From positions 1 through 7,839 of the forward strand of contig JAEYOP010000048.1 in NCBI GenBank assembly GCA_023411575.1: 7,839 nucleotides of DNA. Direction: 5' to 3'. The stretch is from Bacillota bacterium (GTDB lineage: Bacteria; Bacillota; Clostridia; Acetivibrionales; DTU013). Positions 1 to 5,917 of the stretch are shown here, one piece after another (position 1 is the first letter of the stretch; every line of letters begins with the position of its first letter). The notes under the pieces are model-generated. The model saw only the letters and a program-made list of their open reading frames with translations. It searched no databases and was not told the DNA's origin. The position numbers and the translations under genes are program-made.

Positions 1-542
1 ATAATATTCGTGCCAGGCAGCTTGGCTTCGAAGCATGAAACAGGATGCTCAACAAGCAGCCCCTGCCGTTTCTTACAGCAAGCGCCTTCGCAGATCGCTT
101 CGAAGTCACATGTGGGCAAGTAGCAAACGAACTGCAAGCTTATGCTTGCGAAGAGGGCGTTGTTCATTTTTTCAACTTTAGGACGCCAAAGGTCAACATA
201 ATCTTAGATTTCGTTCCATTACAGCGTAAAAGCGGACTAAAACTTGCTGAAAAGCTTAATCTTTACTTAAGCATTCGTCCTAAACCTGCAAATTTGAACA
301 GGATGGATAATTATGAGATTTGGTGCAACAATGTATGTAAAAAATAGCTCTGAGGCGGTGAAGTAGTAGACAAATACGGAGTAGCTTGGTTCGTCTGCAT
401 AATGTAAAGCAATATATACGAAAAGAGGCAAAAACAAAAAGCCTTGTTCCCCTTGGACCGGAACCGGTTTAATCGGGTACGAAGCTTTTATGTCGCATTT
501 TTCTATTCTTTTTCCGTATTCGAAGTCAAATTCAAACAAGCA
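1..542. other. Unassigned region, no confident gene
   Basis: I see no recognisable gene here. A plus-strand frame (45-347, 100 codons) and a minus-strand frame (267-539, TTG start) are open, but neither has a good ribosome binding site or a recognisable domain. A Cys-rich minus-strand frame runs from an ATG at 167 to the left edge (about 55 codons), also with a weak binding site. Frame 3 ends at a TGA at 36-38 after 11 codons and could be the tail of a gene entering from the left; in Bacillus, holA lies upstream of rpsT, but these few residues cannot confirm it. The stretch contains short palindromes: GCTTCGAAGC at 25-34, GCTTCGAAG at 97-105, and a GCAAGC/GCTTGC hairpin at 134-149. A weak AGGC/GCCT stem near 426-445, followed on the minus strand by CTTTT, could end the rpsT transcript. 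Confidence 0.4.
85..105. repeat. Short sequence shared with the 7629-7652 region
   Basis: CCTTCGCAGA (85-94) followed by TCGCTTCG (95-102) and AAG reappears on the opposite strand at 7629-7652. There the same two blocks are separated by four extra bases and followed by GAG. The match is 20 of 21 bases outside the 4-base gap. I infer a dispersed intergenic repeat family, but two copies alone do not prove it. Confidence 0.4.
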
Positions 543-803
543 TTATTTGGAGGCGTTCAGCGCCTTGGCCAGCTTTGATTTTCTTCTCGCAGCGGTGTTT
601 TTATGAAGCACGTTCTTGGCAGCTGCCTTGTCAATGGTCTTGGCAGTAGTGCTTAACACTTTTGCGGCGGAATCATCCTTGCTTTCGATCACTTCGCTGC
701 ATTTCTTTATAGCAGTCTTGAGAGCGGACTTCTTTATCGTATTCTTCAAAGTCTTCGTCTTTGCGACTTCTACTCTTTTAATGGCAGATTTAATATTTGG
801 CAA
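543..803 (-). CDS. rpsT: 30S ribosomal protein S20
   Basis: Small ribosomal subunit protein that binds 16S rRNA directly and helps early 30S assembly. The product has 86 residues, the usual S20 length, and starts (M)PNIKSAIKRVEVAKTKTL, the typical S20 N-terminus. The rest is Lys/Ala-rich helical sequence ending KSKLAKALNASK. The start chosen is the TTG at 803-801, because AGGAGGT (817-811) lies 7 bases upstream of it. The longer reading from GTG at 812 would overlap that site and add three residues foreign to S20. The gene is divergent from gpr. In Bacillus rpsT also lies next to gpr in the opposite orientation, so the arrangement is conserved. A promoter lies just upstream (849-877), giving a leader of under 40 bases. 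The non-ATG start may serve to limit translation, as described for S20 of other bacteria, but nothing here demonstrates that. Confidence 0.97.
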   Translation of the reverse strand: MPNIKSAIKRVEVAKTKTLKNTIKKSALKTAIKKCSEVIESKDDSAAKVLSTTAKTIDKAAAKNVLHKNTAARRKSKLAKALNASK

Positions 804-848
804 ACCTTTCACCTCCTGCGGTCTTATTTGGCTTTATTGACATCGAAT

Positions 849-877
849 ATTCTACCATGAAAAAAATGAAAAAGCAA
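849..877 (-). promoter_or_regulatory. Sigma-A-type promoter of rpsT
   Basis: On the minus strand, TTGCTT (877-872) and TAGAAT (854-849) are separated by exactly 17 bases that include a T-rich run. Transcription would begin near 842, leaving a short leader before the AGGAGGT site of rpsT. The position and spacing fit a vegetative promoter; it was found by inspection only. Confidence 0.75.
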
Positions 878-969
878 GGAAAATGCGTACGAATAATGGG
901 CAAACTACATTGCAGCGGTTGCTTTATGGAATAGAAGCCGGATGAGGATTCCGCGTCCGGGAGGAAAGG

Positions 970-1980
970 ATGGAAGGAATGGCTGGAACCAGAAGTACAA
1001 GGACGGATTTGACCCTGGAGGCCCATGAGCTGCTCCGGGAAAAAGCGGTGCGGGAACAGCAGGAGGATCAGCCCATACCGGGGGTGGAGCTGGAAAACGC
1101 GGGGGATGACGAGATCAAAATAACCCGGGTAAGGGTGACATCTCCCACCGGGGAAGCGGCCATCGGAAAGCCGATGGGGAATTATATCACTCTAGAGATC
1201 CCCGGACTCCGGGACAATGATCAGGAGCTTTATGAAAATACCTGCAAGGAGCTGGCAAAGGAGCTGGCGGGAATTCTCAGGCTGAACGACAAAACCATGA
1301 CGCTGGTGGTGGGACTGGGCAACTGGAATGTCACGCCGGATGCTTTGGGACCGAAGGTGGTTTCCAGCATGATGGTGACCAGGCACCTGCTGGAGTACCT
1401 GCCCGAGCAGGTGGACGAGGGGGTTCGCCCCGTATGCGCGGTAGCGCCTGGCGTGCTCGGCATTACGGGAATCGAAACAGGAGAGATCATCAAGGGAATT
1501 GTGGAAAGAATCAAACCGGACTATGTCATTGCCATCGACGCGCTGGCGTCGCGGAAAATGGAAAGGGTCAATACGACGATCCAGATCGCCGATACAGGCA
1601 TCGCTCCGGGCTCCGGAGTAGGCAACAAGCGGATGGAACTGTCGAAAGAAACCATGGGCATCCCCGTTATTGCAATAGGCGTGCCGACGGTGGTCGATGC
1701 GGCCACAATGGCCAACGATACCATCGACCTTGTGCTGGACAGCATGATCGAACAGGCGAAGCAGGGAAGCGAATTCTACAATATGATGAAAAGCATTGAT
1801 CGGGATGAGAAATACGGCATGATCCAGGAGGTGCTGGAGCCCTATGTGGGCAATTTGATCGTCACCCCGAAGGAAATCGACGAGGTGGTCCGGAAAATAG
1901 CGAAGGTGATTGCCAATGGGCTGAACATAGCGCTGCATCAGGGCATTACCCTCAATGACGTGAACCGGTATGTGAATTAA
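970..1980 (+). CDS. gpr: Germination protease (GPR), spore endopeptidase
   Basis: Spore-core protease that degrades small acid-soluble spore proteins early in germination, freeing DNA and supplying amino acids (peptidase family A25). It is made in the forespore as a zymogen that processes itself. The product is 336 residues, close to but shorter than the ~370 of Bacillus. Residues 11-14 (RTDL) align with the propeptide cleavage site of the Bacillus enzymes, so cleavage after Asp13 would remove 13 residues. Proposed catalytic aspartates match Asp124 (NVTPDALGP) and Asp190 (VIAIDALASR). The Gly-rich segment TGIAPGSGVGNKR (209-221) is also typical. The ATG at 970 follows GGAGG (960-964) by 5 bases; the alternative ATG at 979 has no properly spaced site. 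A forespore sigma-G promoter is expected, but I found no convincing match between 880 and 955. Downstream, spoIIP and lepA, the neighbours in Bacillus, are absent; an M50 protease gene follows instead. Confidence 0.97.
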   Translation: MEGMAGTRSTRTDLTLEAHELLREKAVREQQEDQPIPGVELENAGDDEIKITRVRVTSPTGEAAIGKPMGNYITLEIPGLRDNDQELYENTCKELAKELAGILRLNDKTMTLVVGLGNWNVTPDALGPKVVSSMMVTRHLLEYLPEQVDEGVRPVCAVAPGVLGITGIETGEIIKGIVERIKPDYVIAIDALASRKMERVNTTIQIADTGIAPGSGVGNKRMELSKETMGIPVIAIGVPTVVDAATMANDTIDLVLDSMIEQAKQGSEFYNMMKSIDRDEKYGMIQEVLEPYVGNLIVTPKEIDEVVRKIAKVIANGLNIALHQGITLNDVNRYVN

Positions 1981-2024
1981 GGGATGACCGAATCATAAAA
2001 ACGAAGACAACCTTTCTTTTCCTT

Positions 2025-2063
2025 GAGAAATAACGTATAATTTTTTCGAGTACGTTATTTCTC
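2025..2063. repeat. Perfect 13-bp inverted repeat between gpr and the M50 gene
   Basis: GAGAAATAACGTA (2025-2037) and its exact complement TACGTTATTTCTC (2051-2063) are separated by 13 bases that are mostly T. The dyad ends 14 bases before the next start codon. It could be a transcript hairpin ending gpr, but only TTTT follows it before a run of G, which is a weak terminator. It could also be an operator: TATAAT occurs at 2036-2041 inside the dyad, although no good -35 lies 17 bases upstream. Confidence 0.7.
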
Positions 2064-2077
2064 TTTTGGGGGTCAAA

Positions 2078-2800
2078 ATGAAACAAACGGGCAGATATCT
2101 GGTCATCCTCATTCTTGTGATTGCACTATGGAACACCATTGTAATCAAGCCTCTCAAGATCTTTACCGTATTCCTGCACGAGCTGGGCCATTCCCTGATG
2201 GCGGTCCTGTTCGGCTACGGGATACAGGGCTTCCGCATCAATCTGGATGAAAGCGGCTACGCTCTGACGCTCTCCAAGAATGCATTCTCTTCCTTTATGA
2301 TTGCAAATGGAGGTTATCTCGGCAGCGTGCTTTTTGCCGTATTGATCCTTTACCTGAAGCGCACCGCGCTGAAAAGGTTCCTGCTGGGGGCTTCCGCGAT
2401 CCTGCTGCTGGGGGTGTCCATTGCGTACGGGAAATCCGTCTTTACCATCATCTATGCGGCGATTTTCGCGGGCTTCGTGCTGTTGCTGTATATGCTGCAC
2501 AATGAGAAGATAAACGACTGGGTTATCGACATTCTGGGCGTGTCCAGCGTTGCTTATGCGGTATACGACACGTTTGTCGATACGATCCTGCTGCAGCTCA
2601 ATCTCAGGCTCCACTGGATACAGGGCTGGAAGACGGCGCAGCCGATGACGGACGCGATGCAGCTCCAGCAGATGACCCATCTGCCAGCCATGCTGTGGGG
2701 CTTTATCTGGCTCGCCTTATCCTGTATGGCGATCTATTCGGTCATTTTGACGGGCGGCCGGAAATCCGCCGGCTCCAGGGGCAAGAAGCGGGCGGCCTAA
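2078..2800 (+). CDS. M50-type (M50B-like) membrane metalloprotease
   Basis: Predicted integral membrane zinc protease of 240 residues; substrate unknown. HELGH at 34-38 is the HExxH zinc site, placed at the end of the first hydrophobic segment as in intramembrane M50 proteases. ANGGYLGS (76-83) matches the glycine-rich segment that packs near the site. TDAMQLQQMTHLPAMLWG (191-208) resembles the conserved second motif of the M50B-like family, where the Asp (192) may be the third zinc ligand (inference). Hydrophobic segments lie near 7-33, 74-93, 101-118, 121-140, 150-172 and 203-225, and the tail is basic (GGRKSAGSRGKKRAA). The start is ATG 2078, with a G-rich site (GGGGGT, 2068-2073) 4 bases upstream; a TTG at 2066 would put the start before that site. 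It lies between gpr and ligA. SpoIVFB, the sporulation protease that activates sigma-K, is also M50, but this protein lacks the classical NxxPxxxxDG motif, so it is not SpoIVFB. Confidence 0.85.
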   Translation: MKQTGRYLVILILVIALWNTIVIKPLKIFTVFLHELGHSLMAVLFGYGIQGFRINLDESGYALTLSKNAFSSFMIANGGYLGSVLFAVLILYLKRTALKRFLLGASAILLLGVSIAYGKSVFTIIYAAIFAGFVLLLYMLHNEKINDWVIDILGVSSVAYAVYDTFVDTILLQLNLRLHWIQGWKTAQPMTDAMQLQQMTHLPAMLWGFIWLALSCMAIYSVILTGGRKSAGSRGKKRAA

Positions 2801-2871
2801 AGCGCGTACATTCCTTTGAGAAAGATTTAAAGAAATTGACGGGAATCAAGAAGAATAGAGAGGCATCGGAC

Positions 2872-4839
2872 ATGGATAAGATTCAATTGATGAAAGATAA
2901 AATCGATTTGCTCAACAGGGCAGGGAAGGCCTATTACCAGGAAAACCGCGAAATCATGTCCAACTTTGAATACGACAGGCTGTACGACGAACTGATGGAC
3001 CTGGAAAGGGAAACGGGCACCATATTGTCCAACAGCCCCACCATCCATGTGGGCTATGAGCTTCTGACCGGTTTGCCGAAGGAGCGTCATGAAAAGCCGA
3101 TGCTGTCCCTGGACAAGACAAAAGAGATCGAAGCGCTGAAGGAGTGGTTGGGAGAGCAGGAGGGAATCCTGTCCTGGAAGCTGGACGGGCTGACCATCGT
3201 ATTGAGCTATTCCCACGGTAGGCTAGTCAAGGCGGTCACCAGGGGAAACGGGGAAATAGGAGAAGTCGTAACGAATAACGTCAAAGTCTTTAAAAATATA
3301 CCGGTCACCATCCCATTTAAAGGCGAGCTAGTCCTTAGAGGAGAAGCGGTGATCAGCTATTCGGATTTCGAAAAGATCAATGGAGAAATCGACGACGAAA
3401 GCGTCCGGTACAAAAACCCCAGGAATCTTTGCAGCGGCTCGGTGCGGCAATTGAACAACAAGGTGGCGGCGGAAAGAAACGTCAATTTCATTGCGTTCTC
3501 CCTGGTCAAAGCCGACGGCCGGGAGCTGGAAAACTCGCGGGCGGCCCGCTTGAACTGGCTGGCGGCCCAGGGCTTTGCCATTGAGGAGTTTGAAAAGGTC
3601 AACAGGGCCAACCTGGAGGAAGCCGTAGCCCGGTTTGCCGACCGGACGGAGAAGAATGATTATCCGTCCGACGGGCTGGTCTTGGCCTTCGACGATATCA
3701 GCTACGGGGAATCCCTCGGGGCGACAGCTAAATTTCCCAGGGACTCCATTGCGTTCAAGTGGCGGGATGAAGTAAAGGAAACCGTGCTGCAGCAGGTGGA
3801 ATGGAGCGCGTCCCGTACGGGGCTGATCAACCCCATCGCCATATTCGAGCCGGTGGAACTGGAGGGAACGACGGTCAGCCGGGCAAGCCTCCATAATATC
3901 AGTATTATGGAAGAGCTGCAGATCGGGATCGGCGATACGGTCTGCGTTTACAAGGCCAACATGATCATTCCCCAGGTATCGGAGAACCTGACGAGAAGCG
4001 GCGCGGTGACCATACCGGAGAAATGCCCGGTCTGCGAAGGGGAAGCGAAGATCCGCAGCAATAATGACATAAGATATCTGTTTTGTGTCAATGAAGACTG
4101 CCCGGCGAAGAAAATCAAGCTGTTCGGCCTGTTTGTCAGCCGGGACGCCATGAACATCGAGGGGCTGTCGGAGGCGACCATCGAGAAATTCATTGCCGCG
4201 GGCCTGATCCGGGAGCTTGCGGATATTTTCCGCATTGCCCGCTACCGGGATGTTATTGTGGAGATGGAAGGCTTCGGGGAGAAATCCTTTGCCAAGCTGA
4301 CCGCCGCCGTGGACCGGGCGAGAAAGACTACTGCCGTTCGGCTGCTGTTCGGCCTGGGCATACCGAATGTAGGCTTGTCCAATGCCAAGCTGATCTGCCG
4401 GACGTTCAAGCACAATTGGAACGATATTGAAAATGCGACCTATGAGCAACTCATTGAAATCGGCGGAATAGGCGAGGTCATGGCGGAAGCCTACGTCAGC
4501 TTCTTTTCCAATGAAAAGAACAAAGCCGTTGTCCGGGACATCCTGGAAGAAATAGAGCTTGAAACAGTCCAGATGGCCGAAAGCGATTTGATTTTCGAAA
4601 ACAGGACGTTTGTCATCACCGGCTCTCTGGAGCATTTTGTCAACCGGGAAGAGATGGTCGCGGTCATTGAAGAAAAGGGGGGCAAGGCCTCCGGCTCCGT
4701 TTCTTCAAAAACCAGCTATCTGGTGAATAATGATAGTACATCCGGGTCGTCCAAGAATAAGAAGGCGAAAGAACTGGGCGTGCCCATCATCACCGAGGAG
4801 CAGTTCCTGGAGTGGCTGAACGGCGGCGACAGGCCCTGA
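2872..4839 (+). CDS. ligA: NAD-dependent DNA ligase, divergent LigA
   Basis: Seals DNA nicks using NAD+ through a ligase-AMP intermediate. The product has 655 residues, near the usual ~670, with full LigA architecture: domain Ia (1-60; YY 21-22, EYD 33-35), nucleotidyltransferase domain with catalytic Lys103 in KLDG (103-106), RGE (156-158), NPRN (182-185), motif IV SDGLV (266-270) and motif V IAFKW with Lys296. These are followed by an OB fold (TVSRASLHN, 334-342), a four-Cys zinc finger (C385, C388, C405, C410), helix-hairpin-helix repeats (about 420-560) and a BRCT domain (about 573-650). Several positions differ from standard LigA (E. coli numbering): Glu113 is Ser101, Lys290 is Ala272, Asp32 is Asn31, and TRGDG/GED reads TRGNG/GEV. 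ATG 2872 follows GAGAGG (2858-2863) by 8 bases. The frame is open back to 2695, but that part overlaps the M50 gene and is unlike LigA. It lies 71 bases after the M50 gene, possibly cotranscribed. It may be a second ligase copy. Confidence 0.92.
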   Translation: MDKIQLMKDKIDLLNRAGKAYYQENREIMSNFEYDRLYDELMDLERETGTILSNSPTIHVGYELLTGLPKERHEKPMLSLDKTKEIEALKEWLGEQEGILSWKLDGLTIVLSYSHGRLVKAVTRGNGEIGEVVTNNVKVFKNIPVTIPFKGELVLRGEAVISYSDFEKINGEIDDESVRYKNPRNLCSGSVRQLNNKVAAERNVNFIAFSLVKADGRELENSRAARLNWLAAQGFAIEEFEKVNRANLEEAVARFADRTEKNDYPSDGLVLAFDDISYGESLGATAKFPRDSIAFKWRDEVKETVLQQVEWSASRTGLINPIAIFEPVELEGTTVSRASLHNISIMEELQIGIGDTVCVYKANMIIPQVSENLTRSGAVTIPEKCPVCEGEAKIRSNNDIRYLFCVNEDCPAKKIKLFGLFVSRDAMNIEGLSEATIEKFIAAGLIRELADIFRIARYRDVIVEMEGFGEKSFAKLTAAVDRARKTTAVRLLFGLGIPNVGLSNAKLICRTFKHNWNDIENATYEQLIEIGGIGEVMAEAYVSFFSNEKNKAVVRDILEEIELETVQMAESDLIFENRTFVITGSLEHFVNREEMVAVIEEKGGKASGSVSSKTSYLVNNDSTSGSSKNKKAKELGVPIITEEQFLEWLNGGDRP

Positions 4840-4879
4840 GCCGCCGCCAGACCGGCGCAAAAATTGTTCTGTAATTTTT
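4821..4879. repeat. Two inverted repeats at the end of ligA
   Basis: CGGCGGC (4821-4827) pairs with GCCGCCG (4840-4846) across the ligA stop codon. A second, AT-only pair, AAAAATT (4859-4865) and AATTTTT (4873-4879), follows. A GC stem with T-rich sequence some 30 bases later could weakly end the ligA transcript, but neither element is a standard intrinsic terminator. Confidence 0.35.
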
Positions 4880-4919
4880 TGGACATCTCACGGGGAAGAC
4901 GATGAGGAGCTGCAGAAAA

Positions 4920-5756
4920 ATGAAAACGCAGAAAATCTATTCGAAAAGCAATGAATACCAGAAATTAGAGGTGTTAAAAACCAATCGGAATAAAAGGCAT
5001 CGATATAATGAATTTCTGGTTGAAGGGGTACGAAATATCAATGAAGCTATCCGGAATGGATGGATTTTTAATTCTCTTATTTATTCTTTCGAAAAGGATT
5101 TATCCAGTTGGGCGGTCGATGTCATACGAAAAACAAAAACTCAAATAAATTATGAATTAACCAATCCCCTTATTAGCGACCTGAGTGACAAAAGCGATAC
5201 ATCGGAGCTAATGGCTGTAATCCAAATGCGGGGTAATGACACAGAGCTGTTAATGCTAAGTGACAATCCTGTCTTAGCGTTGTTTGACAGACCTTCAAAT
5301 AAAGGCAATTTGGGTACCATAATACGTTCCTGCGACGCTTTAGGGGTTGAGGGACTTGTTATTACCGGTCATGCAGTGGACCTTTATGACCCCGAAACCA
5401 TTTCGGCTTCCATGGGGTCTTTTTTCAAGCTGCCCGTAATCCGGTTGGAAAGCAATGAAAGGGAGCTTAACTGGATTGCGGAATTGAGAGAAAAATACAC
5501 AGACTTACAGGTAGTCGGTACAAGTGCGCATGCTGACAAAACCATATTCGAATGTGATTTTATGTCACCCGTCCTGTTGCTGATCGGAAACGAGACCGAT
5601 GGACTATCCTACAAATATAAAGAGATCAGTGATTTTATGACAAATATTCCCATGCATTCGAACAGCTCGGCATCCTCGTTTAATGTTGCTTGTGCGGCTT
5701 CGATCGTATTTTATGAAATAGCAAGGCAAAGAGCAAATTTGCAGCGGCATAGATAA
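4920..5756 (+). CDS. TrmH/SpoU-family RNA 2'-O-ribose methyltransferase
   Basis: SAM-dependent methyltransferase with a C-terminal trefoil-knot fold, predicted to methylate a ribose 2'-OH in rRNA or tRNA; the target cannot be told from sequence. The product has 278 residues. The N-terminal part (about 32-100; FLVEGVRNINEAI) resembles the SpoU substrate-binding domain. Motif 1 is FDRPSNKGNLGTIIRSCDAL (122-141) with the likely catalytic Arg136. Motif 2 is LIGNETDGLS (221-230). Motif 3 is IPMHSNSSASSFNV (243-256), which lacks the usual Gly after IPM and is two residues longer than IPMxGxxxSLNV. ATG 4920 is preferred because GAGGAG (4904-4909) lies 10 bases upstream; ATG 4902 in the same frame, behind GGGGAAG, would add six residues. 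The gene is clearly richer in A and T, with more AAT, ATA and TTA codons, than ligA, gpr or gltX. This may mean separate origin. The thiostrepton-resistance methyltransferases belong to the same superfamily, but nothing points specifically to them. Confidence 0.9.
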   Translation: MKTQKIYSKSNEYQKLEVLKTNRNKRHRYNEFLVEGVRNINEAIRNGWIFNSLIYSFEKDLSSWAVDVIRKTKTQINYELTNPLISDLSDKSDTSELMAVIQMRGNDTELLMLSDNPVLALFDRPSNKGNLGTIIRSCDALGVEGLVITGHAVDLYDPETISASMGSFFKLPVIRLESNERELNWIAELREKYTDLQVVGTSAHADKTIFECDFMSPVLLLIGNETDGLSYKYKEISDFMTNIPMHSNSSASSFNVACAASIVFYEIARQRANLQRHR

Positions 5757-5822
5757 TGCAAAAAAGAATTGTGCTGGCAGCTTTATTTGCGTTATCTTAT
5801 CTGTAGTGCTCCGTTGCTGGGT

Positions 5823-5850
5823 AAAATAAACCACCCTCTGAGAGGGTGGT
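5823..5850 (-). terminator. Intrinsic terminator downstream of gltX
   Basis: ACCACCCTCT (5830-5839) and AGAGGGTGGT (5841-5850) form a perfect stem around one central base. Read on the minus strand, the hairpin is followed by TTATTTTAC. It lies about 70 bases beyond the gltX stop, so it most likely ends that transcript. On the plus strand, toward which the methyltransferase gene reads, no T run follows, so termination there would be weaker. Confidence 0.75.
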
Positions 5851-5870
5851 CACGATTGGCTTGATGGTTT

Positions 5871-5902
5871 TCCCTAAACATATAAATATATCCTTTTAGG
5901 GA
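5871..5902. repeat. 8-bp inverted repeat in the gltX 3' region
   Basis: TCCCTAAA (5871-5878) and TTTAGGGA (5895-5902) flank 16 AT-rich bases. No T run follows on either strand, so it is probably not a terminator on its own. It lies between the gltX stop and the stronger hairpin at 5830-5850 and may add structure to the 3' end of the gltX mRNA. Confidence 0.5.
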
Positions 5903-5917
5903 TGATTCGGCCATTCC

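Noticed and set aside
267..539. Minus-strand frame directly after rpsT as a cotranscribed small gene
   Set aside because: It needs a TTG start with no Shine-Dalgarno site and its translation has no recognisable pattern.
880..960. Sigma-G promoter for gpr (CGAATA at 890-895 with CATTGCA at 908-914)
   Set aside because: The spacing is only 12 bases and the -10 matches poorly, so I do not call it.
1192..1938. Minus-strand open frame inside gpr
   Set aside because: It is antisense to a well-conserved gene; the His/Arg/Gln-rich translation is typical of shadow frames.
2695..2871. N-terminal extension of the ligase into the M50 gene
   Set aside because: The frame is open but the extra 59 residues do not resemble LigA, and a suitable ribosome binding site precedes the ATG at 2872.
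3328..4635. Long minus-strand open frame inside ligA (435 codons)
   Set aside because: It is antisense to the conserved ligase domains and has no family resemblance or ribosome binding site.
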